This document shows positions 1 through 9,495 of a stretch of DNA of 64,000 nucleotides, piece after piece. How positions within the stretch are numbered: position 1 is the first letter of the stretch; the number at the start of each line of letters is the position of its first letter. Origin of the DNA: an uncultured Allomuricauda sp. (lineage in GTDB: Bacteria; Bacteroidota; Bacteroidia; Flavobacteriales; Flavobacteriaceae). The DNA is taken from positions 682,001 through 746,000 of the forward strand of contig NZ_CANMUU010000001.1 of assembly GCF_947501165.1 (NCBI RefSeq), written 5' to 3'. Under the pieces are notes generated by a model. The model was not told the DNA's origin and ran no database searches. It was given only the letters and a program-made list of their open reading frames with translations. The translations under genes and the position numbers were made by a program.

Positions 1-507
1 GGTTTTCTCAGAAAGCAGCTCATGAAATGCTTCCATGACCAATTCCCCATTTTGATTCATGGGAATAACTTTTAAAACTGCACCTGTACGTTCAGCCAAC
101 ATCTGCCAAGGCACAATATTGGAATGATGTTCCATGGCCGATACCAAAATTTCATCTCCTGTTTTCAATAAAGAAGAGAAACCATTTGCTACCAAGTTAA
201 TGGCATGTGTTGTACCAGAAGTGAAGATTACTTCATGGGCTTTGGCGATATTAAAGTGCCGTTGAATTTTTTGCCTGGCTTCTTCATAAGCATCCGTTGC
301 TTCTTGCGAGAGCGCGTGCACTCCTCTGTGAATGTTGGCATTGTAATTCTGGTAATAATCTACAATGACATCTATAACCTGTTGAGGTGTTTGCGAAGTG
401 GCAGCGTTATCCAAATAGACCAAAGGCCTTCCATTCACCTCCCTATTTAGAATTGGGAAATCTTTCCTTATCGTAGCCACATCTAAACTCGTCCGCACCA
501 TTCCCAT
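1..507 (-). CDS. sufS: Cysteine desulfurase SufS, N-terminal part (cut by window edge)
   Basis: The minus strand is open from an ATG at 507 to the window edge, giving 169 residues. It begins MGMVRTSLDV and contains DNAATSQTP, NANIHRGVHALS, FTSGTTHAINLVA and SAMEHHSN, the N-terminal signature of group II (SufS/CsdA) PLP-dependent cysteine desulfurases. The enzyme takes sulfur from cysteine for Fe-S assembly. The PLP lysine and the catalytic cysteine lie in the missing C-terminal half. It starts 18 bp after the sufD stop as the last visible gene of the suf operon. A second in-frame ATG at 501 is an alternative start. Confidence 0.93.
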   Translation of the reverse strand, partial: MGMVRTSLDVATIRKDFPILNREVNGRPLVYLDNAATSQTPQQVIDVIVDYYQNYNANIHRGVHALSQEATDAYEEARQKIQRHFNIAKAHEVIFTSGTTHAINLVANGFSSLLKTGDEILVSAMEHHSNIVPWQMLAERTGAVLKVIPMNQNGELVMEAFHELLSEKT

Positions 508-525
508 AACTATTAAATTCTCGGA

Positions 526-1842
526 TTAAAGGTCGAAACCGAGGCTTACCCCCAATTTGTTTGCAATCAATTTATTGATACGAGTTTTTAATTCTGGAAT
601 ACGCACACTTTCCAATACATTGTTCGCAAAAGCATACATCAACAAAGCTTGGGCTTCCCTTTTTGGAATTCCTCGGGATTGTAAGTAGAAAAGAGCTTCT
701 TCATCCAACTGGCCTACCGTACAGCCATGAGAACATTTTACATCATCCGCAAAAATTTCTAATTGAGGCTTAGTGTTCACTGTTGCTTTATCGCTTATCA
801 AAACATTATTGTTCTGCTGAAATGCATTGGTTTTTTGAGCAATTTTATCCACAATTATTTTACCATTGAAAACTCCTGTGGATTGCTCTCCAAAAATGCC
901 TTTGTAATCCTGATGGCTTTCACAATTGGGTTGCGCATGGTGCACTAAAGTATGGTGGTCTACGTGCTGCTTTTCACCCAAAATGGTCACACCCTTTAGG
1001 ATAGAATCAATTCGCTCGCCATTTTGATAAAAGTTAAGGTTGTTTCGAGTCAACTTTCCGCCAAATGCGAAGGTATGGACACGGACCACACTGTTATCCT
1101 TCTGGGAAATATAGGTGTTGTCAATCAATGATGCCGTATTTACATCATTCTGAACTTTATAATAATCTACAATAGCGTCTTTGGCCGCAAATATTTCGGT
1201 GACAGAGTTGGTCAAAACCTCATTTCCTGTCAAACTTTGATGACGCTCAATAACTTGAACTTCTGCATTCTCTTCTGCAATCACCAAATTTCTGGGTTGC
1301 AATAGCAACGCTGCCTCATTTCCTGTGGCCAAATGCAAAATTTGAATTGGCTTTTTGGGCATTTTATTTTTAGGAATGTAGATATAAGCACCTTCTTTGC
1401 TAAAAGCGGTATTTAAAGTGGTCAATGACTCGTCTTTTGAGGCTACCTTATTAAAATACACATCAATAACCTGACGATATTGTGGTTTTGTAAGTGCGGC
1501 ACTCATCAGGCAAACATCTACCCCGTCATGTGTGGTTTCTGAAAGATACGAACTGTACACGCCATCAATAAATACAATCTTGTAGGTATCAATTTCGTGG
1601 ACAAAGTATTTCTTGATATCCTTATATTCAAGTGTACTTTCCTTTTTTGGGAAAATGCTGAAATCCACTTTTTGGATACTATTCAAAGAAGTGTATTTCC
1701 ATGCTTCCTCTTTCTTGGAAGGAAAGCCTCTGTTTTCAAAGTTCTTTATGGCCTCCGAACGTACTTCATGGACGGGATTATCCAAATCCACATTACTTTC
1801 AAAGGCTAAAAAAGAAGAGAGTAATTTATCTTTTAAATCCAT
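526..1842 (-). CDS. sufD: Fe-S cluster assembly protein SufD
   Basis: This 438-residue protein is the SufD scaffold subunit of the SufBCD complex, which builds Fe-S clusters in the cytoplasm. The C-terminal half has the SufB/D beta-helix pattern, and residues about 370-405 hold the conserved CSHGCTVGQLDEEALFYLQS segment followed by RGIPKREAQALL. The length is usual for the family. It lies 7 bp downstream of sufC and 18 bp upstream of sufS, all on the minus strand, so co-transcription is expected. Confidence 0.96.
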   Translation of the reverse strand: MDLKDKLLSSFLAFESNVDLDNPVHEVRSEAIKNFENRGFPSKKEEAWKYTSLNSIQKVDFSIFPKKESTLEYKDIKKYFVHEIDTYKIVFIDGVYSSYLSETTHDGVDVCLMSAALTKPQYRQVIDVYFNKVASKDESLTTLNTAFSKEGAYIYIPKNKMPKKPIQILHLATGNEAALLLQPRNLVIAEENAEVQVIERHQSLTGNEVLTNSVTEIFAAKDAIVDYYKVQNDVNTASLIDNTYISQKDNSVVRVHTFAFGGKLTRNNLNFYQNGERIDSILKGVTILGEKQHVDHHTLVHHAQPNCESHQDYKGIFGEQSTGVFNGKIIVDKIAQKTNAFQQNNNVLISDKATVNTKPQLEIFADDVKCSHGCTVGQLDEEALFYLQSRGIPKREAQALLMYAFANNVLESVRIPELKTRINKLIANKLGVSLGFDL

Positions 1843-1849
1843 CTTTTTC

Positions 1850-2602
1850 CTATAAAACTGCTTCTTGTTTCAGCCAATCATAACCTTTCTCCTCCAATTC
1901 AAGCGCCAATTCCTTGGTACCTGACTTTACAATCTTCCCATCATGCAAAACATGTACGTAGTCTGGAACAATATATTCCAACAGTCTTTGGTAATGCGTA
2001 ATTACGATGATGGCGTTATCCTTGCCACGCAATTTGTTTACTCCGTTGGCCACAATGCGAAGAGCATCAATATCCAATCCGGAATCCGTTTCATCCAATA
2101 TGGCCAATTTGGGTTCCATCATGGCCATTTGAAAGATTTCGTTACGCTTCTTCTCCCCGCCTGAAAATCCTTCATTCAAAGAGCGAGACAAAAACTTGCG
2201 GTCTATTTCCAAAAGTTCAGACTTTTCACGAATGAGTTTTAACATCTCATTGGCTGGCATGTCTTCCAATCCTCTGGCTTTACGAGATTCGTTTATAGCT
2301 GTTTTGATAAAGTTTGTAACCGAAACACCAGGTATTTCAACTGGATATTGAAATGACATGAATATACCGTTGTGTGCTCTTTCCTCTGGGGCCAATTCCT
2401 CCAAATCCTCTCCATCCAAGGAAATACTTCCTTTTTTTACTTCAAATTCTTCTTTTCCTGCAATTACCGAAGCCAAAGTACTTTTCCCTGAACCGTTTGG
2501 GCCCATTATGGCATGCACCTCACCTGGATTCACTTCTAAATTGATTCCTTTAAGGATTTTCTTATCCTCTATGCTTGCGTGTAAATCTTTAATTTCTAAC
2601 AT
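1850..2602 (-). CDS. sufC: Fe-S cluster assembly ATPase SufC
   Basis: This is a 250-residue ABC-type ATPase. Walker A is GPNGSGKST at residues 34-42, the signature is FSGGEKKRNE at 146-155, and Walker B is LAILDETDSGLD near 166-177. There are no membrane segments, as expected for SufC, which powers SufBCD rather than transport. The FSGGEKKR signature, in place of the usual LSGGQ, is typical of SufC. It sits between sufB and sufD in a tight operon. Confidence 0.97.
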   Translation of the reverse strand: MLEIKDLHASIEDKKILKGINLEVNPGEVHAIMGPNGSGKSTLASVIAGKEEFEVKKGSISLDGEDLEELAPEERAHNGIFMSFQYPVEIPGVSVTNFIKTAINESRKARGLEDMPANEMLKLIREKSELLEIDRKFLSRSLNEGFSGGEKKRNEIFQMAMMEPKLAILDETDSGLDIDALRIVANGVNKLRGKDNAIIVITHYQRLLEYIVPDYVHVLHDGKIVKSGTKELALELEEKGYDWLKQEAVL

Positions 2603-2652
2603 TGTTCTATGATTGGCAACTCTATTGAGATGCTGATTTTGTATTGTTTTGA

Positions 2653-4098
2653 TTATCCTACTGAACCTTCAAGACTTATTTCCAATAGTTTTTGAGCCTC
2701 TACGGCAAATTCCATAGGTAATTTGTTGAGTACTTCCTTGCTAAAGCCATTTACGATAAGTGCAATGGCCTTTTCTGTGTCGATGCCCCTTTGATTGCAA
2801 TAGAAAATTTGGTCCTCACCAATTTTACTGGTAGTGGCCTCATGTTCTATTTGGGCTGATTTATTTTTGGTTTCGATGTATGGAAATGTATGTGCACCAC
2901 AACTATTACCCATCAACAGAGAATCACATTGTGAAAAATTACGCGCATTTTCTGCCCTACTGTTCACCTGAACCAATCCACGGTAACTGTTTTGGGATTG
3001 TCCCGCAGAAATACCTTTTGATATGATGGTACTTTTTGTGTTTTTACCTAAGTGAATCATTTTGGTACCCGTATCTGCTTGCTGGAAGTTGTTGGTAACC
3101 GCAATGGAATAAAACTCTCCAATGGAATTGTCTCCCTTCAAAACACATGATGGATATTTCCAGGTTACTGCGGAACCTGTTTCAACTTGGGTCCAAGATA
3201 TTTTTGCGTTCTTCTCACAAAGGCCCCGTTTTGTTACAAAATTGAAGACACCTCCTTTTCCATCTTTATCTCCAGGGAACCAATTTTGTACCGTAGAATA
3301 TTTTATTTCAGCGTCATCCAAGGCAATCAACTCAACCACAGCTGCATGCAACTGATTTTCATCCCTTGATGGGGCTGTACAACCCTCAAGGTAACTTACA
3401 TAACTACCTTCGTCCGCAATCACAAGCGTTCTTTCAAACTGACCTGTTCCTGCCTGATTGATTCGGAAATAGGTGGATAATTCCATGGGACATCTAACCC
3501 CTTTCGGAATATAGCAGAACGATCCATCAGAGAATACTGCGGAATTCAAAGCCGCATAGAAGTTGTCTTTCTGCGGAACAACTGTTCCGATGTATTTCTT
3601 CACCAACTCTGGATGCTCTTGAATAGCTTCAGAAATGGAACAAAAAATAATACCTTTTTCCGCCAATGTCTTTTTGAAGGTAGTGGCCACAGAAACGGAA
3701 TCCATTACAATATCAACGGCAACTCCCGCCAACTTTTTTTGTTCATCCAAAGAGATGCCTAGTTTCTTAAAGGTCTCCAACAACTCTGGGTCTACCTCAT
3801 CCAAGCTGTTGTACTTTGGCTTCTTGTTGGGTGCCGAATAATAAGAAATATCCTGAAAGTTGGGTTTCTCATAATGAACATTGGCCCATTCAGGTTCTTC
3901 CATTTCCTTCCAAACGCGGAATGCTTCCAAACGCCATTCAGTCATCCATTCTGGTTCTTCCTTTTTCTTGGAAATCCCGATGACGATGTCTTCGTTCAAT
4001 CCTTTTGGGAAGGTATCAGACTCTATATCGGTGTAGAAACCATATTCATATTCTTTGGTTTCCAGTTCTTTTTTTAACTCTTCTTCTGTGTAAGCCAT
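2653..4098 (-). CDS. sufB: Fe-S cluster assembly protein SufB
   Basis: This 481-residue protein is the SufB scaffold. Conserved blocks include [40 protein letters not shown] and, near the C-terminus, [20 protein letters not shown] followed by [20 protein letters not shown]. It forms the SufBC2D complex with the two downstream gene products. It is the second gene of the operon, 41 bp after the A-type carrier gene. The length is normal and nothing looks broken. Confidence 0.97.
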   Translation of the reverse strand: MAYTEEELKKELETKEYEYGFYTDIESDTFPKGLNEDIVIGISKKKEEPEWMTEWRLEAFRVWKEMEEPEWANVHYEKPNFQDISYYSAPNKKPKYNSLDEVDPELLETFKKLGISLDEQKKLAGVAVDIVMDSVSVATTFKKTLAEKGIIFCSISEAIQEHPELVKKYIGTVVPQKDNFYAALNSAVFSDGSFCYIPKGVRCPMELSTYFRINQAGTGQFERTLVIADEGSYVSYLEGCTAPSRDENQLHAAVVELIALDDAEIKYSTVQNWFPGDKDGKGGVFNFVTKRGLCEKNAKISWTQVETGSAVTWKYPSCVLKGDNSIGEFYSIAVTNNFQQADTGTKMIHLGKNTKSTIISKGISAGQSQNSYRGLVQVNSRAENARNFSQCDSLLMGNSCGAHTFPYIETKNKSAQIEHEATTSKIGEDQIFYCNQRGIDTEKAIALIVNGFSKEVLNKLPMEFAVEAQKLLEISLEGSVG

Positions 4099-4139
4099 GC
4101 TTTGTTTGTTTGTCGATTAATTTAAATCAATCAACACTT

Positions 4140-4469
4140 TTATAGTGAAAAACTCTCGCCACATCCACAAGTGCGCTGCGCATTGGGATTATTAAACACA
4201 AAGCCTTTACCGTTAAGACCTCCCGAATATTCCAAAGTAGTACCCACCAAGTACAAAAAGCTCTTTTTGTCTACAATGATGCGCACTTGGTTGTCTTCAA
4301 AAACTTTATCGGTATCTTCGGCTGCTTTGTCAAATGTCAATTCATAGGATAACCCACTACAACCTCCGCTCTTAACCCCAACACGAACATAATCTGTGTT
4401 AGAATCGAAACCTTCTTCGGTCATAAGTGTTACAACTTTTTTCTTTGCTGTTTCCGAAACTTTAATCAT
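4140..4469 (-). CDS. sufA: A-type Fe-S carrier (SufA/IscA/HesB family)
   Basis: This 109-residue HesB/IscA-like protein has the three cysteines that bind the cluster or iron: C37 in SGGCSGLSYEL, and C101 and C103 in RTCGCGE near the C-terminus. A-type carriers pass Fe-S clusters to target proteins. It is the first gene of the sufA-B-C-D-S operon and lies just behind a strong Bacteroidetes-type promoter. Its place in the operon supports the name sufA over iscA or erpA. Confidence 0.92.
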   Translation of the reverse strand: MIKVSETAKKKVVTLMTEEGFDSNTDYVRVGVKSGGCSGLSYELTFDKAAEDTDKVFEDNQVRIIVDKKSFLYLVGTTLEYSGGLNGKGFVFNNPNAQRTCGCGESFSL

Positions 4470-4498
4470 AATCGCTTGGATTCATTCTAAATAGCTTA

Positions 4499-4528
4499 CA
4501 AATATACTGTATAAGTAGGGTTCTACAA
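4499..4528 (-). promoter_or_regulatory. Promoter of the suf operon
   Basis: On the minus strand a TTG (4526-4528) is followed after 19 bp by TATATTTG (4499-4506), an exact match to the Bacteroidetes sigma-ABfA consensus TTG/TAnnTTTG. It lies about 30 bp upstream of the sufA start. I saw no clear IscR-like or Fur-like operator. Confidence 0.75.
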
Positions 4529-4651
4529 GGTTTCCTAACATTATAATAACGAATCTTCCAATAAGGTTTCTCTATTTTCTACGACTACAGCTTTGTTTTA
4601 CGTTGAATATTTAATCTTTAAACAAACCGAAACGGTTCAAATTTCTATATC

Positions 4652-5104
4652 ATGAGACACTTTGTTCTCCTAATTTCACTTTTATTCTTATCCTATATGA
4701 ACGGTCAAGAAACAAACAACGGGCTTGTACAAATAATTAGTAAACACGATTTCGAATCTACTTGCGAAATGATTAAAAAAACTTTGGATGCCAATCCTAA
4801 AATTGGCATTCTTGCCGAGGTAGACCATACTGGTAACGCTAAAAGGGTTGGTCTGGAATTGCCAAATACCAAATTGATTTTGTTTGGCAATCCTAACTTA
4901 GGCACTCCTCTAATGCAATCGTCCAGAAGCATTGCCATTGATTTACCCCAAAAGATTTTGATATGGGAGGGTGACGGAAAAGTATTTCTAACTTATAATG
5001 ACCCCAAATATCTTTTGAAACGACATGGCATAACAGACAAAGACCCAATAGCTGAAAAAATTGCTAGCGCTTTGGCAACTATTAGCGGAAAGGCTTCTGA
5101 GTGA
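4652..5104 (+). CDS. Secreted DUF302 protein
   Basis: This 150-residue protein starts with a short signal peptide (MRHFVLLISLLFLSYMNGQ). The body has the DUF302 pattern: a segment equivalent to 'F..T....K..L...p.igi..evDH', then LILFGNPNLGTPLMQSSRSI, then DLPQKILIWE and VFLTYNDPKYL. DUF302 proteins bind small ligands or form dimers, but their function is not settled. It is divergent from the suf operon and stands alone, ending 4 bp before the convergent lipoprotein gene. Confidence 0.85.
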   Translation: MRHFVLLISLLFLSYMNGQETNNGLVQIISKHDFESTCEMIKKTLDANPKIGILAEVDHTGNAKRVGLELPNTKLILFGNPNLGTPLMQSSRSIAIDLPQKILIWEGDGKVFLTYNDPKYLLKRHGITDKDPIAEKIASALATISGKASE

Positions 5105-5108
5105 GCCG

Positions 5109-6449
5109 CTATTTTATTCTTAGAATAACGAGGTCTGTAGAACCCTGATGTTCCTTATTAGATGAAAGTGCTGTTGAAGATTCACCTACCAACACTAGGT
5201 TTCCCTCAGCATCTTCAAGGGCATCAAAACCAAAATCCAAATCAGCTCCGCCAAAGGATTTTTCAAAAAGAACATTTCCTTCAGCATCGGTTTTGATTAT
5301 CCACAGGTCATTTTCTCCATTGTTCTGCGTGGCGTTTCCATCCAAGCTTTTGGAATTTCCTGCTATTACGAAACCTCCATCTGCAGTAGTTCCTAACCCG
5401 CGGGCAGCGTCAAAGGCTGTTCCCCCAAAAGTCTTTTCCCAGAGCAAATCTCCACTGTCTGAGACTTTGATCAACCAAACATCGGACTCTCCATTGTTTT
5501 TGGAAATATCAGTGTCCACACTGAATGTGTTTCCAACAATGGCATAGGCATTATCTTGGGTTTTGACAACAGCGTAGGCTTTGTCGATTCCTGTCCCACC
5601 AAAAGATTTTTCCCAAAGCATTTCTCCTTTAGCACTTACTTTCACCACCCAAAAATCGTAGCTTCCTTTAGAATTGGAAATGTCAAAGTCATCACTTTCC
5701 GAAGCACCTACCATGACGAGACCGCCGTCATTGGCTTCTACTACTCCAAAAGAACGGTCATTGTTTGTTCCACCAAAGTATCGCCTCCAAATCAAGTCCC
5801 CATTGGCATCCAGTCGAGTCCCCCAAAACTCTCCAACACCATGTCTGGTAAGATATGGGCTTTTGCCTGTATTTCCTTCTCCCTCGGAAGAGGTCACATC
5901 CAAAAAACCAGAAAAGAAAAAACCACCATCAGAGGTCTGTACCACATCATAGGAATGATCATGTCCGGAAAAACCAAAACTTTTTTCCCAAAGAATAGTG
6001 CCGGAAGCATCCAATCGTAAAATCCAATTATCGTGGAAGCCTTCATTATTGCTGCCATCACCATCATCACTCATGGCGTAGCCTACAATGGCATAACCCC
6101 CGTCGTTGGTTTGGATAACAGATTGCCCTCTATCATCCTTACTTCCACCATATGTTTTGTTCCATTGCAGATTCCCGTCAGCATCCAACTTGAGCAACCA
6201 ATAATCATTTACATTAAGTGATTTTCCCGCGAGGTCTCCATCTGTACTATTGGTAAATCCCAGCACAGCATATCCACCATCCGAAGTTTGAATTACGGAT
6301 TGAGCGGTATCCTCACCCGAACCTCCAAAACTTTGCACCCAATCCAATTCTCCCAAAAAATCAAAAGACATAGAAGCTGTTTCATTGTCATCAGAGTTAT
6401 TGCAAGAACAAAATCCAATAATTATAACAAGCAAAACAATTTTTTTCAT
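5109..6449 (-). CDS. Lipoprotein with seven propeller-like repeats
   Basis: This 446-residue protein has a lipoprotein signal (IIGFCSCNNSDDNE), so it should be anchored to a membrane. The rest is seven copies of a 50-60 residue unit with the pattern 'W..(S/T)(F/Y)GG...D......V..(S/N)DGG(Y/F)...G', for example WVQSFGGSGEDTAQSV and WEKTFGGTAFDAARG. Seven units suggest a seven-bladed beta-propeller. Such proteins are common in Bacteroidetes and their ligands are unknown. It follows the LVIVD-type lipoprotein gene after 6 bp, probably in one transcript. Confidence 0.8.
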   Translation of the reverse strand: MKKIVLLVIIIGFCSCNNSDDNETASMSFDFLGELDWVQSFGGSGEDTAQSVIQTSDGGYAVLGFTNSTDGDLAGKSLNVNDYWLLKLDADGNLQWNKTYGGSKDDRGQSVIQTNDGGYAIVGYAMSDDGDGSNNEGFHDNWILRLDASGTILWEKSFGFSGHDHSYDVVQTSDGGFFFSGFLDVTSSEGEGNTGKSPYLTRHGVGEFWGTRLDANGDLIWRRYFGGTNNDRSFGVVEANDGGLVMVGASESDDFDISNSKGSYDFWVVKVSAKGEMLWEKSFGGTGIDKAYAVVKTQDNAYAIVGNTFSVDTDISKNNGESDVWLIKVSDSGDLLWEKTFGGTAFDAARGLGTTADGGFVIAGNSKSLDGNATQNNGENDLWIIKTDAEGNVLFEKSFGGADLDFGFDALEDAEGNLVLVGESSTALSSNKEHQGSTDLVILRIK

Positions 6450-6455
6450 CTTCTT

Positions 6456-7742
6456 TTAGTTTGAGCTTTGAAGAACGAACAAGCCAGAATTTACGTCACT
6501 TACGATAATTTTTCCACTTTGGAAGTATGGATAGACGCTCCATACTCCGTTGAACTGTGCTACATTGCTTTGGGGAAAAGTATCGAAAAAAGCTTCTTCA
6601 GTAATTATTTCGTTTTCTATTTGTGATATATCCAAAACCCGAATCCCCGCTGTATAGTTGGCTAAGAAAAACTGGTCGCCGAGAACATATCCGTTATGAT
6701 CTATGGCTCCGGTGGGGCCCAAGTACGTCATATGCAATTGGGGGTTGTCCAAATCTGCAAAATCAAAAACCAAGGTGCGGGAATTGAATCCAAAGTCGGT
6801 CTCATCCAGCTCATCTCCCAAAATATAAAATCGATGGTCTTCTGTAAACCACCCTTGATGGGTATACCCAATATTGGAGTAGGTAAGTGTTTCTATTCGT
6901 GTTGGATTGGATTTATCAGTAATATCAACAATGACTATTTGATCTTCGTTTGCTCCTACAAAAATCTCTCTTCCCGTGTAGTCAGAATCCGGTCCGCTAT
7001 ACGTTATAACCTGTGCATCATGCGTATATCCATCCGCAGCATATCCTCCTACTCCTGTTGGGGACAATGGATTCTGGATATCCACAAAATGAACGCCACC
7101 ATTGAATGCATCATTTCGTGCGGTTCCTACGGGATATGCAAAACCCATTTCTTCATTGATGACCACATTATGGCAATTTCCTATACTTGTGTATCTGGCA
7201 TCTGCTTCAAAAACTACGGGTGGATTGGATACATTTCTCAGCCGTTTTAAATCAAAAACCTGCATCCCATGCCCCGCAGATTCGGCAACAACATACACAA
7301 AGTCTTCATAGACCTTTAGGTCTCGCCAAATGCTTTCCGTTGTTGCGGTTAGCATTTTTCCAAGATATACAGGGTTTTCAATATCGGTTACGTCAATGAA
7401 CGCAGTGCCATTGTCCAGTCCTAGTAAGGCATATTCCCTATCTGTTGTAGTGTCCGTCCAGCCCCAAATATCGTTGGCGCGTCCAGCCCCAAAAGCAGCT
7501 AAATCCATTTGAAGCAATAAATCATATCCATTACAAGGATATATGTCGGCATTCCCCCCTTGGCAAGAGGTAAGCCCAAGGCTCACAGCACCATCACCTA
7601 TATTCGGCTCATTATCTCCTGTGGTTGGAGGTACAGGGTTTTGATTTGTGGGAGGATTATCTGAAGCAGAGTCATCTGAAGAGCATGCATACACCACAAA
7701 AAAAAGGCATAGCAAATGGGCTAAGCATTTGAATCGTTTCAT
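6456..7742 (-). CDS. Choice-of-anchor B lipoprotein with LVIVD-like repeats
   Basis: This 428-residue protein has a lipoprotein signal (LFFVVYACSSDDSASDN) followed by a Pro/Asn-rich linker. The body holds repeats such as TAFIDVTDIENPVYLG, HGMQVFDLKRLRNV, GGVHFVDIQNPLSP, QIVIVDITDKSNPTRI and GIRVLDISQIENE, the LVIVD beta-propeller pattern of the choice-of-anchor B family. It is the first gene of a two-gene unit with the propeller lipoprotein. It is divergent from thiL, with about 58 bp between the starts. The substrate is unknown. Confidence 0.82.
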   Translation of the reverse strand: MKRFKCLAHLLCLFFVVYACSSDDSASDNPPTNQNPVPPTTGDNEPNIGDGAVSLGLTSCQGGNADIYPCNGYDLLLQMDLAAFGAGRANDIWGWTDTTTDREYALLGLDNGTAFIDVTDIENPVYLGKMLTATTESIWRDLKVYEDFVYVVAESAGHGMQVFDLKRLRNVSNPPVVFEADARYTSIGNCHNVVINEEMGFAYPVGTARNDAFNGGVHFVDIQNPLSPTGVGGYAADGYTHDAQVITYSGPDSDYTGREIFVGANEDQIVIVDITDKSNPTRIETLTYSNIGYTHQGWFTEDHRFYILGDELDETDFGFNSRTLVFDFADLDNPQLHMTYLGPTGAIDHNGYVLGDQFFLANYTAGIRVLDISQIENEIITEEAFFDTFPQSNVAQFNGVWSVYPYFQSGKIIVSDVNSGLFVLQSSN

Positions 7743-7788
7743 TATTGGTTCGAGTTTACTTAAAGATACAACTTATTACATTCCTGAT

Positions 7789-7796
7789 TACTTTTG
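7789..7796 (+). promoter_or_regulatory. Minus-7 element of the thiL promoter
   Basis: TACTTTTG matches the consensus TAnnTTTG and ends only four bases before the thiL ATG at 7801, so the mRNA may be nearly leaderless. I saw no good TTG at the -33 position. The element lies inside the longer open frame, which supports ATG 7801 as the start. Confidence 0.5.
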
Positions 7797-7800
7797 CCAA

Positions 7801-8856
7801 ATGCTTGAAGATAAAAATACCCAAAGGACGTCCTTAGAGTCATTAGGTGAGTTTGCCTTGATCAAACATCTGACCCAACATTTTGAACTGACCCATGACT
7901 CTTCCATAAAAGGTATTGGTGATGATGCAGCTGTCTTGGATTTGAAGGGAATGAAAACCATTGTTTCCACAGATCTTTTGGTAGAGGGTGTGCATTTTGA
8001 TCTAAGTTATGTGCCTCTCAGGCACTTGGGATACAAGTCGGTAATGGTGAACCTTTCAGACATATATGCCATGAATGCAAAGGCAACTCAAATTACAATT
8101 TCTGTTGCCGTATCCAATCGATTTGGCCTTGAAGCTTTAGAAGAATTCTATGCAGGTGTAGCGATGGCCTGCAAATTGTATCAAGTAGACTTGGTTGGGG
8201 GCGATACCACCTCATCCACCAAAGGAATGTTGATCAGCGTTACAGCGATTGGAATTGCCGAGGAGAATAATATTGTGTATCGCAAGGGTGCCAAACCCAA
8301 TGATCTTCTTGTGGTAAGTGGTGATTTGGGAGGTCCGTATCTTGGGCTTCAAGTGTTGGAGCGCGAAAAAGAAGTATTCAAGGTAAATCCTGCCAATCAA
8401 CCGGATCTTGAACCATATCAATACATCGTTGAACGTCAATTAAAACCCGAAGCCCGTAAAGATATCGTAGAGCTTTTGGAAAAGCTGGAAGTAAAACCCA
8501 CTGCCATGATTGATATCAGTGATGGCCTTTCTTCAGAAATATTGCACCTATGCGAACAAAGCGAGGTAGGTTGTAATCTCTTTGAGGATAAACTTCCACT
8601 GGACCCAACGGTCATTTCCGCAGCTGAAGAATTTAAAATGGATTCCACCATGATTGCATTGAGCGGTGGAGAAGAATACGAATTGCTTTTCACCATTGAC
8701 CAGAAGGACTTTGACAAAATAAAAGGCAATCCAAATTTAACGGTAATAGGGCATATGACGGAAAAACAAGAAGGAGCGCATTTAGTCACTCGTGCCAATA
8801 CCAAAATTCCGATTCAGGCGCAAGGTTGGAATTCTTTTTCGGAAAAGTCAGAATAA
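7801..8856 (+). CDS. thiL: Thiamine-monophosphate kinase
   Basis: This 351-residue enzyme phosphorylates thiamine monophosphate to thiamine diphosphate. Family motifs are GIGDDAAVL (residues 38-46), STDLLVEGVHFDLSY, MVNLSDIYAMNA, LVGGDTTSS, MIDISDGLSSEI and ALSGGEEYELLF. I chose ATG 7801 over the longer frame from 7648 because the extra 51 residues run antisense through the neighbouring lipoprotein signal and contain the promoter element. It is a single gene; no other thiamine genes are nearby. Confidence 0.95.
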   Translation: MLEDKNTQRTSLESLGEFALIKHLTQHFELTHDSSIKGIGDDAAVLDLKGMKTIVSTDLLVEGVHFDLSYVPLRHLGYKSVMVNLSDIYAMNAKATQITISVAVSNRFGLEALEEFYAGVAMACKLYQVDLVGGDTTSSTKGMLISVTAIGIAEENNIVYRKGAKPNDLLVVSGDLGGPYLGLQVLEREKEVFKVNPANQPDLEPYQYIVERQLKPEARKDIVELLEKLEVKPTAMIDISDGLSSEILHLCEQSEVGCNLFEDKLPLDPTVISAAEEFKMDSTMIALSGGEEYELLFTIDQKDFDKIKGNPNLTVIGHMTEKQEGAHLVTRANTKIPIQAQGWNSFSEKSE

Positions 8857-8980
8857 AAAAATCCCGAAAACCAAGGGCATTTTCAAACTCAACAGTCTTG
8901 GGGCACGCAACTGCAAGCTATGACGCCTTCTTAATCTCCGGGAATAAATCCGAATAATGTTCTAGAAAGAGTAAACAGGA

Positions 8981-9235
8981 TTAAGCGACGCTCTGCACCG
9001 TTCTGTTCTTTCTTTTTTGGTACATGTCTTCCAGAGTATTGTTGATTTCCTGCATTTGAGGGGTTAATACCGAAAGTCTTCCGCTTACATCGGTAGTTAC
9101 TTGTTTATTGCAGTGAAGACACTTGTACTCTTTAATGTGTTGTGTTACTTCTTTGGAAACCACATAATGGTGTCCAAAAAGATTACAAAAGAAAGAAGAG
9201 AATTTATGGCCATGTTGGGTAGTTGTTTTTTTCAT
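8981..9235 (-). CDS. Small Cys/His protein, possibly zinc-binding
   Basis: This 84-residue protein contains FFCNLFGHHYVVSK and YKCLHCNKQVTTD: one Cys, an adjacent His pair and a CxxC, a pattern like a small zinc ribbon. The C-terminal third is polar and probably helical (LTPQMQEINNTLEDMYQ). It has no signal peptide. It resembles small conserved hypothetical proteins of Flavobacteriaceae, but I cannot name a family with certainty. It stands alone, convergent with thiL and divergent from brnQ. The opposite-strand ORF at 9101-9373 overlaps it and looks like a shadow. Confidence 0.7.
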   Translation of the reverse strand: MKKTTTQHGHKFSSFFCNLFGHHYVVSKEVTQHIKEYKCLHCNKQVTTDVSGRLSVLTPQMQEINNTLEDMYQKRKNRTVQSVA

Positions 9236-9495
9236 AAGTCGGATTTAGGGGGCAGGCTTCGCGATTTGGGATCGCTAGTTGCTAGTTATGGATTTGGTTT
9301 TAATGCGTTTTTCGTTTTTGTTGGGTTTATAATAGTGCAACGATTGTTAATAACTTTTTATTTTGCGAATTAATTTCAAAACTGGTTTTTTCGATGAAAT
9401 GCACAGTAGTCGGTCAACAGTAAAAATTTCAGGTTCAATTACCTGTTTCGAAATTACTATTTTGAATTACTTTCACGAAAAATTATCAACATTCG

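Noticed and set aside
5109..6449. Repeats in the lipoprotein gene as a DNA repeat or assembly artefact
   Set aside because: The repeats are protein-level units with diverged DNA, as expected for a beta-propeller.
7648..7800. Longer N-terminus for thiL
   Set aside because: It runs antisense through the neighbouring lipoprotein signal and contains the likely promoter; the ATG at 7801 matches the family start.
9101..9373. Plus-strand 90-codon frame over the small Cys/His gene
   Set aside because: It runs antisense to a better protein and has no recognisable features; most of its sequence is a shadow.
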